DNA from: an uncultured Pelagibacteraceae bacterium
GTDB lineage: Bacteria > Pseudomonadota > Alphaproteobacteria > Pelagibacterales > Pelagibacteraceae
Direction of reading: 5' to 3'
Assembly (NCBI GenBank): GCA_902587755.1
Contig: CACIMN010000001.1
Span: forward strand, 186,001 to 250,000
Length of the DNA: 64,000 bases
Below are positions 9,618 through 18,088 of the stretch, piece by piece. Position numbers and translations under genes: made by a program. How positions within the stretch are numbered: position 1 is the first letter of the stretch; every line of letters starts with the position of its first letter. Below the pieces are notes generated by a model. The model saw only the letters and a list, made by a program, of their open reading frames with translations. It ran no database searches and was not told the DNA's origin.

Positions 9618-11312
9618 TTAATTAACCTCTATATATTTTGTGGCTAAAATAGGCCCAATTTTATCTATGACTTTTCCAGCTACCTCTACTGAGGTCCAAC
9701 CAGCAGTATTATAAAGTGTACCCTTCCACCCTCCTTTTCGATGTCTATACTTATAATAATAATTTTCAGATTTTTTTGGAGTATCTAGCATTACAACAAA
9801 AACAAATTGAGGATTTGATGTGGGAAAAATGGAGGCAAAAGTATTTATTTTTGCCTCAGAATATGCTCCTCCCTCAGGTTGATCAGCAGTTCCTGTCTTT
9901 CCACCAATTTGATAATTTTGAACATTTGCAAATTTAGCTGTCCCTTCCTCAGTATTTACAATTTTTCTTAAAGCAGTAACAACTTGTTCTGAAATACCTC
10001 TGTTTAATATTCTTTTATTTTTTTTATTAAAATTATTTTCTTTATAAATTAATGTTGGCTTAATTTCATACCCACCATTTGATAAAACAGAATAACCTTT
10101 TGCTAATTGAAGAATTGTAGTTGCTATTCCATGTCCAAAAGAAGCTGTAGCCAATCTGCATTTTCCAAAATCATAATTTTTTTGAGGAGCAACTTCTTCA
10201 ATATCAAAATCAATATCTCTTAACACGCCAACTTTTTCTAAAAATAATTTAAATTTTTCTGAGCCAACTTTTTGGGCAATTTTTACTGATCCTATATTTC
10301 CAGATCTAACTAAAATTTGCTCTGCAGTTAAATCAGATGGTATTTCATTATCGTACTCACCTATTCTGTATTTGTCACATTTAATTGATTTGGGTAAATC
10401 TAAAAATTCAGTCTCTGGTTTAATTACCTTTTCATTTAAAGCACTAGCAAAAGTAAATGCTTTAAATACAGACCCAAGTTCATAAGTTCCTTTAGTTACT
10501 CTGTTAATATAATTTACATCTGTAATATTTTGTCTTTCATTTGGATTAAAATCTGGCAAAGAAACTAATGATAAAATATTGCCATTATTAACATCCATTA
10601 AAATGGCTGCACTACCTTTGCTTTTAAAAATTTCCTGATACTTAATTAATTCATTTCTTATTAAAAACTGAATATCTTTATCTAAGGTAAGTTTAATTGA
10701 CTCTTTTGATTTTCTAAGTTCGTCATTTAATGATTTTTCTAATCCAGAAATACCATTATTATCATCATCTATCTGACCTAAAACATGACTAAAAAGATTT
10801 TTTTGTGGATAAATTCTTAAAACTCTTTCTTCTGGAACTAAAGATTTATCCCCTAATTTCATTATTTTTTCATAATTTTCCTTCGAAATTTTCTTCTCTA
10901 AATAAAAAAATTTCTTCGTTTTTATTTTTTTTTTAATTTCATAAAAATTTTTATCTGGAAAAATAATATTTAAACTTAGAAGTAATTTTTTTTCATTGAT
11001 TATATCAGAAGTTTTTAAACCAATATCAATCGATTTAACCGTCTTAGCTAAATAATTTCCATTTATATCTGTAATGTCTGCTCTATAAAGTTTATTTGAG
11101 GATGTAGATAGATTGCTTCTTTGTACTGAATTATCTTTTCGCGAACCTAGATGAATTAAGTGAATTGTATAAATCAAATAAATAATAAAAAAAATGAAGA
11201 AAATAAAAGCTACACGATTAAATTGAATATTTAATCCATTTTCTTTTTTCTTAAATGTAAAATCACTTTTATAATCCTTTATAGTTAATTTCAATTTATT
11301 GTCAGCCATCAC
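9618..11312 (-). CDS. ftsI: Septal transpeptidase FtsI (PBP3, class B penicillin-binding protein)
   Basis: FtsI cross-links septal peptidoglycan in the periplasm as partner of FtsW. The 564-residue protein has a cytoplasmic N-terminus and one membrane anchor at about 33-53. A periplasmic dimerisation domain and a transpeptidase domain follow. The three active-site motifs are visible: SVFK with serine 281, SGN in the RSGNIGS segment, and KTG in GGKTGTADQ. There is no lipobox and no PASTA repeat. It overlaps the FtsL-like gene upstream by 4 bp (ATGA) and precedes murEF by 2 bp. Two consecutive methionines make the exact start uncertain by one codon. Confidence 0.95.
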   Translation of the reverse strand: MMADNKLKLTIKDYKSDFTFKKKENGLNIQFNRVAFIFFIFFIIYLIYTIHLIHLGSRKDNSVQRSNLSTSSNKLYRADITDINGNYLAKTVKSIDIGLKTSDIINEKKLLLSLNIIFPDKNFYEIKKKIKTKKFFYLEKKISKENYEKIMKLGDKSLVPEERVLRIYPQKNLFSHVLGQIDDDNNGISGLEKSLNDELRKSKESIKLTLDKDIQFLIRNELIKYQEIFKSKGSAAILMDVNNGNILSLVSLPDFNPNERQNITDVNYINRVTKGTYELGSVFKAFTFASALNEKVIKPETEFLDLPKSIKCDKYRIGEYDNEIPSDLTAEQILVRSGNIGSVKIAQKVGSEKFKLFLEKVGVLRDIDFDIEEVAPQKNYDFGKCRLATASFGHGIATTILQLAKGYSVLSNGGYEIKPTLIYKENNFNKKNKRILNRGISEQVVTALRKIVNTEEGTAKFANVQNYQIGGKTGTADQPEGGAYSEAKINTFASIFPTSNPQFVFVVMLDTPKKSENYYYKYRHRKGGWKGTLYNTAGWTSVEVAGKVIDKIGPILATKYIEVN

Positions 11313-11614
11313 TCTTTAATAATTTTAAAATTTTGGATTTTATTTAGATCATTTGAAATATTATAGACTCTTATGTCGTTTATATTTTTTTGAATTAACT
11401 CATCCTCAAAATACTGAGACTGATATTCAAGTAACCTTTCTGAGGAACTTAAATAATTATACTCCAGGGATACATTTTCAAATTCGGTCTTTAAAATTCT
11501 AATATTCTCTTTTGCTGTAAATATTTCATCTTCAATCTGTTTAGTCGTATTTTTGATTATTGCAGTTGATAGGATTAAAAAAAAAATTACCACTGCTAAA
11601 GCAAACTTTTTCAC
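11309..11614 (-). CDS. ftsL: FtsL-like small bitopic division protein
   Basis: This 101-residue protein has a short N-terminus, one hydrophobic segment at about 3-22 and a heptad-rich stretch from about 28 to 75 that should form a coiled coil. FtsL is poorly conserved in sequence and is usually recognised by this architecture and by its place between rsmH and ftsI, which is the case here. In known systems FtsL joins FtsB and FtsQ to activate FtsWI. The gene overlaps rsmH and ftsI by 4 bp each (ATGA). I infer the function mainly from position and topology. Confidence 0.75.
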   Translation of the reverse strand: MKKFALAVVIFFLILSTAIIKNTTKQIEDEIFTAKENIRILKTEFENVSLEYNYLSSSERLLEYQSQYFEDELIQKNINDIRVYNISNDLNKIQNFKIIKE

Positions 11615-12621
11615 AGTTTGTCCCCATAATTTTCAATTTCAATATAATTTCTGAATTGCTCTTCTATATCAGTATCAAAATTATAAAAATCTGTTTTTTT
11701 AATCACATATCTAAATTTAGCAGATCTAGATGGTGGATTTTCATTCACCTCCTCATCTGAGGGTGTTATTGGTTTTTTTTGAATCAAGTTAAACAGTGTA
11801 TCTACTTGTTCAATAACTGGGCTATATCGTGAAATACTTTTATTTTCAGATAGACTTTTAAAAAAATATTTTACTATTTTGTCCTCTAAAGAGTGAAATG
11901 TAACTACACCCAAAACACCTCCTTTTTTTAAAACTTTAGTGGCATTAATAAGTCCAAAAATTAGCTCACTTATTTCTTTATTTACAAATATTCTAAGGGC
12001 CTGAAAAACCTTGGTCGCATTATGAACTTTAAAATTTTTTTTTTTTTTTGATTTATCAATAATTTCAACTAAAGATTGAGTATCAATTTGATTTTTAGAT
12101 CTTTCTTTTATGATGTTTCGTGCAATAAATTTTGCCTCTTTTTCATCTCCAAAAAATTTAAAAATTTTTTCTAATTCTTTTGCCTCGAGTTTGTTGATTA
12201 CATTTTCTGCTGAATAACTATTTAATCCTAACCGCATATTTAATTTACCGCTAGCATCAAATGATAATCCTTTTTTTGGATTTTTTATTTGAGTAAAAGA
12301 ATAACCAAGATCAAAAATTACACCTCTTATATTTTCATTTTTGAGCTTTAAATTACTTAATTGACTAAATTTTATATTTTTAAAAATAAATCTATCTTCA
12401 AAGTTTTCTTTTAATTGATCGGCAATTTTTTCACTCTCTATATCTCTATCAATAGCTATTACTTTTGTATTTTTAAAATCTAAAATTTTTTTGGAATAAC
12501 CGCCTTGACCAAAAGTACAATCGATAAATGTGCCACCATGTTGAGGGGAAATAACGCTAATAATTTCTTTTAGCAGTACCGGATAATGCTTTTGTATTTT
12601 TGGTACTATGGTGGCGTCCAT
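11611..12621 (-). CDS. rsmH: 16S rRNA (cytosine(1402)-N(4))-methyltransferase RsmH
   Basis: RsmH (MraW) N4-methylates C1402 in the ribosomal P-site of 16S rRNA using SAM. The 336-residue sequence opens with [10 protein letters not shown], then the SAM loop [16 protein letters not shown] near 32-47. It also has the [10 protein letters not shown] segment, RLGLN in the middle and [13 protein letters not shown] near 260, all typical of the family. The C-terminal [10 protein letters not shown] motif is also standard. The gene lies 18 bp after ftsZ and overlaps the FtsL-like gene. In most genomes it directly follows mraZ; here ftsZ intervenes. Confidence 0.96.
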   Translation of the reverse strand: MDATIVPKIQKHYPVLLKEIISVISPQHGGTFIDCTFGQGGYSKKILDFKNTKVIAIDRDIESEKIADQLKENFEDRFIFKNIKFSQLSNLKLKNENIRGVIFDLGYSFTQIKNPKKGLSFDASGKLNMRLGLNSYSAENVINKLEAKELEKIFKFFGDEKEAKFIARNIIKERSKNQIDTQSLVEIIDKSKKKKNFKVHNATKVFQALRIFVNKEISELIFGLINATKVLKKGGVLGVVTFHSLEDKIVKYFFKSLSENKSISRYSPVIEQVDTLFNLIQKKPITPSDEEVNENPPSRSAKFRYVIKKTDFYNFDTDIEEQFRNYIEIENYGDKL

Positions 12622-12639
12622 TTATCTCTTGGAAGACCA

Positions 12640-14121
12640 TTAATTTTTTTGTCTTCTTAAGAATGCTGGTATCTCAAGATCATCTTCTTCCTCTTCATCT
12701 GAAGTCAATAAATCTTCGGAGCTTGAATTGTCAGATTCTGAACTAAATAAATCTGGTGCATCTGAGTCAACTCCGAATTCTTTTAAATCATTAGAGGTCT
12801 CTTCTTCATTGTTAATATATTGATGATCTTCATGAGTAGTTTCAATAGCCTCTTGTGCAAAAGATTTTTCCGTTTCATTTACTGAATTATCTTCAACTAT
12901 ACTTTCACTTCCCATGTTGGTATTTTGAACAAATTCTTCATTCATCATTTGATTATGAGAGCTTTCAGTTTGTTGCTCTTGGATAATCTCATTTTCAAGT
13001 TTTAGAGCATTAGCACCATGAGTAATAGGATTTGATTGTGTTGTATTTGAAAAATTGAAAGATTGAGAGGATCCTATATTTGAAAAATCGGAGTAACCAG
13101 GGTTACGATTTTGAATTCGATGAACCATGTTAACCACAGATTTTGACTCTGGTTGTTGACCATCTAATGAAGTCGCAACAATTGAGACTCTCATTTTTCC
13201 ATCTAGCTCTGTATCAGTGATTGCTCCAATAATTAATTCTGCTTCAGGATCAACTTCTGCTCTTACTTTATTTACTGCTTCATCAACTTCAAAAAGTTTT
13301 AAATCTTTACCACCAGTGATATTTACTAGTAATCCTTTTGCACCTTTTAAAGTATAGTCATCAATTAATGGATTACTAATTGCCATCTCAGCTGCTTTAA
13401 GAGCTCTACCTTCTCCCTCAGCTTCACCAGTTCCCATCATGGCTTTACCCATTGCTGCCATAACAGTTTCAACATCAGCAAAATCCAAGTTGATTAAACC
13501 AGGTCTTACCATCAAATCAGTTATACTTTGAACACCGTGCATTAAAACATTATTTGAAAGATTAAACGACTCTTCAAAAGTTGTTTGTTCATTAGCTATT
13601 TTGAATAAGTTTTGATTAGGAATAACAATTATTGTATCAACGTGTTTTCTTAACTCTTCCAAACCTTGTTGTGCTCTTCTCATTCTAGAGGGGCCTTCAT
13701 ATAAAAATGGAAGCGTCACAACACCTACGGTTAATATATTTAATTCTTTAGCAGCTCTTGCGATGACATGAGCAGCACCAGTACCTGTTCCACCTCCCAT
13801 ACCAGCTGCGATAAACACCATATTGGCACCTTGAAGTGTATTTACAATTTCATTTAAAGATTCATCAGCTGCTGCTTGACCAATATCAAGTTTTGCACCT
13901 GCACCTAAACCTTTTGTTAAATTTAATCCAATTTGAATTCTTGTTTTTGCTTTACTAAGCTTTAAATCTTGAGCATCAGTATTTACTGCAATAAATTCTA
14001 CTCCTTGAAGATTATTTTCTATCATTTCATTAATTGCATTTCCGCCAGCTCCACCAACTCCCAAAACTAGTAGTCGTGGCTGTAGCTCTTTTATCTCTGG
14101 TGCTTTAAAGTTAATTGTCAT
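12640..14121 (-). CDS. ftsZ: Cell division GTPase FtsZ
   Basis: FtsZ is the tubulin-like GTPase that polymerises into the Z-ring. The 493-residue protein has the nucleotide-binding [13 protein letters not shown] near residue 21, the tubulin signature GGGTGTG at 109-115, and the NLDFADV and T7 segments. An acidic, poorly conserved linker covers about residues 330-480. The tail [11 protein letters not shown] is the conserved peptide that binds FtsA and other membrane tethers. The gene lies 10 bp after mraZ, with an AGGGG-like ribosome site, and before rsmH. This is unusual because ftsZ normally closes the dcw cluster after ftsQ-ftsA. Here it should be expressed from the mraZ promoter and be exposed to MraZ control. 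Confidence 0.98.
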   Translation of the reverse strand: MTINFKAPEIKELQPRLLVLGVGGAGGNAINEMIENNLQGVEFIAVNTDAQDLKLSKAKTRIQIGLNLTKGLGAGAKLDIGQAAADESLNEIVNTLQGANMVFIAAGMGGGTGTGAAHVIARAAKELNILTVGVVTLPFLYEGPSRMRRAQQGLEELRKHVDTIIVIPNQNLFKIANEQTTFEESFNLSNNVLMHGVQSITDLMVRPGLINLDFADVETVMAAMGKAMMGTGEAEGEGRALKAAEMAISNPLIDDYTLKGAKGLLVNITGGKDLKLFEVDEAVNKVRAEVDPEAELIIGAITDTELDGKMRVSIVATSLDGQQPESKSVVNMVHRIQNRNPGYSDFSNIGSSQSFNFSNTTQSNPITHGANALKLENEIIQEQQTESSHNQMMNEEFVQNTNMGSESIVEDNSVNETEKSFAQEAIETTHEDHQYINNEEETSNDLKEFGVDSDAPDLFSSESDNSSSEDLLTSDEEEEDDLEIPAFLRRQKN

Positions 14122-14131
14122 CTTATATCCC

Positions 14132-14590
14132 CTATTGTTTGTTTTGTTGAAGCTCCCATTTAAGATTAGCTCGATTAATATTCGCTTTTTTTCTTGCTGT
14201 TACCTTAAATTTTTCAAATGCTGTTGGTTCCCATATTTGAAAGGTTTGACCTTGCCCAACAAATAATATGCTATTTTTAATTTTAGCATGTTTTAATAAT
14301 TTAGAAGGAATTGAAATTCTTCCTTCAGTATCAAATTGTAAATTTATACTTTCAGCTAAAATAGATGTTGCAAAATAATCTCTTTTTTCCTCAAAAGGGT
14401 TTAAAGAATCTATTGCTGAAGAAATTTTTTCAATTCTGTCTTGAGAGCATGCTTCTATTGAAGAATTATTAAAAGAAGGATAACAAATAACTCCGTTGTA
14501 GCCTAGATTTGATAAATGTGACCTAAAACTAGCAGGCACAGATACTCTCCCTTTTTTGTCTAATTTGTTTTCGTATGTTGATAAAAACAT
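14132..14590 (-). CDS. mraZ: Transcriptional regulator MraZ
   Basis: MraZ is the DNA-binding first gene of dcw clusters and, where studied, represses its own operon by binding TGGG-type repeats. The 152-residue length is normal. Two AbrB-like halves are visible, each with the DxxGR signature: [13 protein letters not shown] near residue 10 and [12 protein letters not shown] near 86. The upstream region holds a candidate promoter overlapped by TGGG boxes at 10-bp spacing (separate entries). ftsZ follows after 10 bp, so this regulator probably controls Z-ring protein supply directly. Confidence 0.95.
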   Translation of the reverse strand: MFLSTYENKLDKKGRVSVPASFRSHLSNLGYNGVICYPSFNNSSIEACSQDRIEKISSAIDSLNPFEEKRDYFATSILAESINLQFDTEGRISIPSKLLKHAKIKNSILFVGQGQTFQIWEPTAFEKFKVTARKKANINRANLKWELQQNKQ

Positions 14591-14610
14591 AAAACATAAA
14601 TTCCTTTATC

Positions 14611-14645
14611 CCCATATTATTGGGAATTTATGGGATATTATGGGT
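14611..14645. promoter_or_regulatory. MraZ operator: three TGGG boxes at 10-bp spacing plus an inverted box
   Basis: The plus strand has TGGG at 14621, 14631 and 14641, an exact 10-bp period with AT-rich 5-6 nt spacers. A fourth copy in opposite orientation (CCCA) starts at 14611. Studied MraZ proteins bind TGGGN direct repeats separated by 5 nt, which is the same layout. The boxes flank and touch the -10 element and the predicted start of the mraZ promoter, so bound MraZ would block RNA polymerase. The match to the MraZ consensus is from knowledge of the family; the spacing is read directly. Confidence 0.8.
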
Positions 14646-14663
14646 TTTATGACTAGACGTCAA
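14635..14663 (-). promoter_or_regulatory. Sigma70-type promoter of the mraZ-ftsZ-dcw operon
   Basis: On the minus strand TTGACG (14663-14658) is followed by a 17-bp spacer and TAATAT (14640-14635). This is a near-consensus housekeeping promoter in a genome where such sites are usually weak. The predicted start near 14628 leaves a leader of about 38 nt before the mraZ ATG. The TGGG boxes overlap the -10 and start site. Confidence 0.75.
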
Positions 14664-14768
14664 TACCTAATATTTTAGTGCTAATTGTGTTTTAATAAGA
14701 GAGAAAATTGACTCTACGGTTTAGAAATGAGAACAAACTAAGAAACTGATTTATAATAATAAATGTGG

Positions 14769-15128
14769 AGTGCCAGATAAACTATAAGCCGGGTTCTGTC
14801 ATTTAAACTTATCATTTGTCTAGGCCTAAGATCACTCTTAAGCTCAAGCAACTAACCCTGATGACTAGCCAAGGACGGCTTTTAGTTTTTAAACAATGTC
14901 ATCTCTACTTAGTCTTGCTCCCAGTGGGGTTTTCCAGCGTTCATTGTTACCAATAGAACCGGTGTGCTCTTACCACACCTTTTCACCCTTGCCATGTTAT
15001 GGCGGTTTATTTTCTGTGGCACTGTCCCTAGGGTTTCCCCCGCCAGGTATTACCTGGCACTGTGTCCTTGTAGAGCCCGGACTTTCCTCTTTAAAATAAT
15101 TTAAAGCGATAAGTCATTTATCTGGCAA
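14769..15128 (-). ncRNA. rnpB: RNase P RNA (bacterial type A)
   Basis: This is the catalytic RNA that trims tRNA 5' leaders. On the minus strand the conserved 5' segment GAGGAAAGTCCGGGCTC is followed by the internal AGGGTGAAAAGGTGTGGTAAGAG core. The 3' segment ACAGAACCCGGCTTAT then pairs back to the 5' region. The ends pair as helix P1 (TGCCAGATAAA with TTTATCTGGCA), which places the RNA at about 15128 to 14769, some 360 nt. It lies between the amidase gene and mraZ with its own candidate promoter. ORF track entry 14896-15099 is a spurious frame across this RNA. Confidence 0.97.
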
Positions 15129-15134
15129 CTTCAA

Positions 15135-15162
15135 CTTATAAGTTAAACTTAGAATTTCAAGA
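15135..15162 (-). promoter_or_regulatory. Candidate promoter for rnpB
   Basis: Minus-strand TCTTGA (15162-15157), 16 bp, TATAAG (15140-15135). The -10 lies 7 bp before the 5' end of RNase P RNA deduced from helix P1, which fits a start at about 15128. The -35 is weak. Confidence 0.45.
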
Positions 15163-15166
15163 GAAA

Positions 15167-15898
15167 TTATTTTATTTTTTTTGCTATATTATTGCTGATA
15201 AGTAAGCATTCTAGGTCAATAGTACCATTAATTAATTCTTGTCTAAATCTTCTTTGAAACGCTTTTGTAATTAACTTTGTATATTTAGTTTCATAAATAA
15301 ATTTTATCTTAGGGTAGCCAATTTTAGCTAAATTTTTAAAAAATTTTAATTTGTCATTTTTTTTTAATTCTACATTTCTTTTTTTTTTAATAAAATTTTG
15401 ATTTAGATCATGCCACAAACCAATTTTCTTTTTAGATAAATATTTCCAAGGAAATTTTTCACCTGGGTCTTTTTTTCTATCCACTGCTATATCTGAATGA
15501 CCTAAAAAAAAAGATGGTTTAATTTTATATTTTCTAATTAAATATTTACTCAACTTAATTAGAGAGTTTATTTGTTTTTTTGGAAATTTTTTATAATTAT
15601 GTTCATGACCTGGATTACTTAACTCAATTCCTATAGAAGATTTATTAATTAGTTTATATTTCTTCCAGAATGAAATTCCAGCGTGCCAGGCAATATATAA
15701 TTCAGGTACCAAAATTAATATCTTACCATTATTTTTTATTAGATAATGACAACTTACTTTTGATTTTTTAGAAGTTAATTTTTTAATTGCATCATTTTCC
15801 CTTCTCATGCCAGTGTAATGAAATATTACAAATTTAATTTGTTTTACTCTTCTTTTTTTTACGTTAAAATTTGGGGAATAATTCAGGGTTGTATTCAT
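15167..15898 (-). CDS. N-acetylmuramoyl-L-alanine amidase (AmpD/AmiD-type, Amidase_2)
   Basis: This predicted zinc amidase cleaves the MurNAc-L-Ala bond, either of peptidoglycan or of recycled anhydro-muropeptides. The 243-residue protein has the Amidase_2 motifs in order: FHYTG with the first zinc histidine, AWHAGIS, the glutamate in SIGIELSNPG, and GHSDIAVDRKKDPG, which supplies the second histidine and the aspartate. Residues from about 175 resemble the C-terminal helical extension seen in AmiD-like proteins. No signal peptide is evident, which favours a cytosolic recycling role, but this is uncertain. It is transcribed towards rnpB and divergently from mlaA. Confidence 0.88.
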   Translation of the reverse strand: MNTTLNYSPNFNVKKRRVKQIKFVIFHYTGMRRENDAIKKLTSKKSKVSCHYLIKNNGKILILVPELYIAWHAGISFWKKYKLINKSSIGIELSNPGHEHNYKKFPKKQINSLIKLSKYLIRKYKIKPSFFLGHSDIAVDRKKDPGEKFPWKYLSKKKIGLWHDLNQNFIKKKRNVELKKNDKLKFFKNLAKIGYPKIKFIYETKYTKLITKAFQRRFRQELINGTIDLECLLISNNIAKKIK

Positions 15899-16002
15899 TT
15901 TAATTTAAGCAACTATTTTGGCTAATTTTTAGACATTTTATAGTCATTTTTATAAAATAAATCTTAATTTACATTAAAAATTTATATATTATACAGGCTT
16001 AA

Positions 16003-16791
16003 ATGTTTAAAAAATTACTAATAACTATAACTATATTATTTTTATCGTTACTAAATGCTAACGCAGGTTCTGACGGTGAGTTAATTTTAAAAAAAAATCA
16101 ACCGTCTGAAGTAAAAGATTGTTTTGAATCTATAAATAGAGCAACATTTGCTTTTAACCAAGCTCTAGATGGTGTGTTGTTTAAACCTGCAGCAAGTATG
16201 TATAGAATTTTACCTAATCCAGTAAAAACCGGGGTAAGCAATTCTTTAGATAATTTATCTAACCTTGTAACAATTCCTAATAATATTTTACAAGGTGATA
16301 TAAAAATGGCAGGAGTAAACTCTGGCAGGTTCATTGTTAACACTACTATTGGTATTCTTGGATTAATAGATGTTGCTAAACTCCTAGGTATGCCCGAATA
16401 CGAAAAAGAGGATTACGGTCAATCAATAGCAAAAATGGGTGTTGGACCTGGTTGCTACTTGGTATTACCAGTTTTAGGGCCTAGTACGGTTAGGGACACA
16501 ACAGCATCATTTGCAAATTTTATAGGAGGAGATGCTTGGTACAATGTTACTGTTAATAATGACACTCAGCACTTTAGTGATTTTGATTATTACGCATCAA
16601 GAGTTACTTCTGGAATAGATTTCAGGGCAAAAAATTATGATGCAATAGATAATTTAGAAAAAAATTCTATAGATTTTTATGCTTCAGTAAAAAGCTTGTA
16701 TTTACAAGATAGACAACAAAAAATTCTAAACACAAATAAAATTATTGAAACCCAAGATGATAGCGATTGGGAAGAAATAGAGACACAATAG
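16003..16791 (+). CDS. mlaA: MlaA (VacJ) family outer-membrane lipid asymmetry protein
   Basis: MlaA removes mislocalised phospholipids from the outer leaflet of the outer membrane and hands them to periplasmic MlaC. The 262-residue protein has a signal peptide (MFKKLLITITILFLSLLNANA) and then the family core: FESINRATFAFNQALD, NLSNLVTIPNNILQGD, RFIVNTTIGILGLIDVA and YLVLPVLGPSTVRD. In most bacteria MlaA is a lipoprotein, but this signal peptide has no lipobox cysteine and looks like a signal peptidase I substrate (NANA-G). mlaC follows after 14 bp. The inner-membrane MlaDEF complex is not in this window. Confidence 0.92.
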   Translation: MFKKLLITITILFLSLLNANAGSDGELILKKNQPSEVKDCFESINRATFAFNQALDGVLFKPAASMYRILPNPVKTGVSNSLDNLSNLVTIPNNILQGDIKMAGVNSGRFIVNTTIGILGLIDVAKLLGMPEYEKEDYGQSIAKMGVGPGCYLVLPVLGPSTVRDTTASFANFIGGDAWYNVTVNNDTQHFSDFDYYASRVTSGIDFRAKNYDAIDNLEKNSIDFYASVKSLYLQDRQQKILNTNKIIETQDDSDWEEIETQ

Positions 16792-16805
16792 ATATTAATT
16801 AAATA

Positions 16806-17396
16806 ATGAATTTAAAAAAATTTTTAATCATTATTTTCCTATTTAATATCAATTATGATGTTGCCTATTCAATACAGCCTGATGTTTTTGTTCAATCTAC
16901 TGTTAATAGAGCTTCTCAAATTCTATCCGAAAATCTAACAAAGAACGAAAAAATTAACAGACTTAAAATCATTGCAAAAGAAACTGTTGATATTAAGGCT
17001 GTAGGATATTACTCCCTAGGATCAGCTAGAAAAAACCTAAATGAAACTCAAAAACAAAAATATTCTGAATTATTTGAAGCATATTTTTTAAAAAGTTTCT
17101 CTAGTAGGTTAGCTGAATATACTAACCCAGAGATACAGGTAAATGGCAAAGAAATATTGAGTAAAAATTACACAATAGTTAATAGTGTATTAATTGCTAC
17201 CTCAGAAAGACCAGAGGTTAAAATAGATTGGAGAATTTATACAAAAAATCCTGAAAGTCCATTAATTAGAGATTTAATAATTGAAGGACTTAGTCTAGCT
17301 AGAACTCAAAAAGAGGAATTTGCTTCGATATTGAACTCAAATGACAAAGATATAAATATTCTTTTTAATATTTTAGAAAAATTTTCTAATAATTAA
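16806..17396 (+). CDS. mlaC: MlaC family periplasmic phospholipid-binding protein
   Basis: MlaC ferries phospholipids between MlaA at the outer membrane and the MlaFEDB transporter at the inner membrane. The 196-residue protein has a hydrophobic N-terminal signal (about 1-22). The mature part shows the Tgt2/MlaC fold pattern: TVDIKAVGYYSLG (the family's DFxxMTRxVLG region), LFEAYFLKSFSSRL and KIDWRIY. It forms an operon with mlaA. Its stop codon lies directly against the tRNA remnant that marks the left end of the mini-island, so insertion happened immediately after it without damaging it. Confidence 0.9.
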   Translation: MNLKKFLIIIFLFNINYDVAYSIQPDVFVQSTVNRASQILSENLTKNEKINRLKIIAKETVDIKAVGYYSLGSARKNLNETQKQKYSELFEAYFLKSFSSRLAEYTNPEIQVNGKEILSKNYTIVNSVLIATSERPEVKIDWRIYTKNPESPLIRDLIIEGLSLARTQKEEFASILNSNDKDINILFNILEKFSNN

Positions 17397-17442
17397 TTGG
17401 TGGGCCCGCCAGGACTCGAACCTGGGACCAATACATTATGAG
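17397..17442 (-). pseudogene. 3' half of tRNA(CAU), duplicated island-end (att) repeat
   Basis: These 46 bp are identical to 19460-19505, which is the 3' half of the intact tRNA(CAU) from the CCA end through the T arm to the anticodon loop. Identity stops abruptly inside the anticodon loop, and what follows cannot form a tRNA 5' half. This is the expected scar when an element integrates at the 3' end of a tRNA gene and supplies its own copy of that end. Confidence 0.9.
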
Positions 17443-17504
17443 AGTCTTGTAGGAACTTAAATTAATATTGAAAAAATTTACTATTTATTAAAACATAAAT
17501 TTAT

Positions 17505-17525
17505 TTACACAATTTGGTATACAAT
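17505..17525 (+). repeat. Left copy of 21-bp motif inside island end (candidate integrase arm site)
   Basis: TTACACAATTTGGTATACAAT. It matches the right-end copy at 19367-19387 at 19 of 21 positions in the same orientation. It contains a near-tandem ACACAAT/ATACAAT pair 12 bp apart, as in arm-type binding sites of tyrosine recombinases. It lies 62 bp inside the left tRNA repeat. Confidence 0.6.
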
Positions 17526-18088
17526 CAACTGTCTAAATTTTTAATATTTTTGCAAATTTTATTAGCCTCCAATAAAGATGGAACCAATTTATCTAATTTC
17601 CAATTGTTTACAGAAATATCGAAATATCTATTTACTTTAAAATCAATACCATCCACAATTTCAATTTCAAATTTTTGAAATTCCTCATAAAATTCATTCA
17701 AAAAGTAGATGTATTCCTTTATTGGAAATTTACCTAAACTAAAAGCTACTCTGTATCCCATTAAAAAAGGTGAAACACTTATTACTTTTGCAGTCAGATC
17801 TTCGCCGTTTAATTTAATAGGAATATTTCTATCTACTAATTGCTTTATGTCACCAGGTTTTTCATAAGTATAAAAAGTAAAATTGTTATGAACTTTTGTG
17901 CAATTGTCCTCTGCTGAAATAAAGAAATTTAAACTATCCCCATGAATTACTTCTCCAGATACTCTTGCAAAAGAAAGATCTTTAAATCTATCAATAATCC
18001 ATTCTTCCTCCTCTGCTTGAGCTTGATAGGCGAATACAATTAAAAAAAGAAATAAGTGAAGCGATATAATAAGCAAAACTCTTTTCAT
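17525..18088 (-). CDS. Unrecognised secreted protein (mini-island)
   Basis: I do not recognise this 187-residue protein. It starts with a clear signal peptide (KRVLLIISLHLFLFLIVFAYQAQA, cleavage probably after AQA), followed by an acidic EEEEW start of the mature part. The mature region is mixed alpha/beta in character with two cysteines, one in EDNCTKVHNN and one near the C-terminus (NKICKNI), which could form a disulfide in the periplasm. It overlaps the 61-residue CxxC gene upstream by 4 bp (ATGA), so the pair is probably translated together. Its stop codon abuts the left arm-like motif. Confidence 0.7.
   Translation of the reverse strand: MKRVLLIISLHLFLFLIVFAYQAQAEEEEWIIDRFKDLSFARVSGEVIHGDSLNFFISAEDNCTKVHNNFTFYTYEKPGDIKQLVDRNIPIKLNGEDLTAKVISVSPFLMGYRVAFSLGKFPIKEYIYFLNEFYEEFQKFEIEIVDGIDFKVNRYFDISVNNWKLDKLVPSLLEANKICKNIKNLDS

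Noticed and set aside
14896-15099. 67-residue plus-strand ORF
   Set aside because: It lies entirely within RNase P RNA on the opposite strand; the conserved RNA core explains the sequence.
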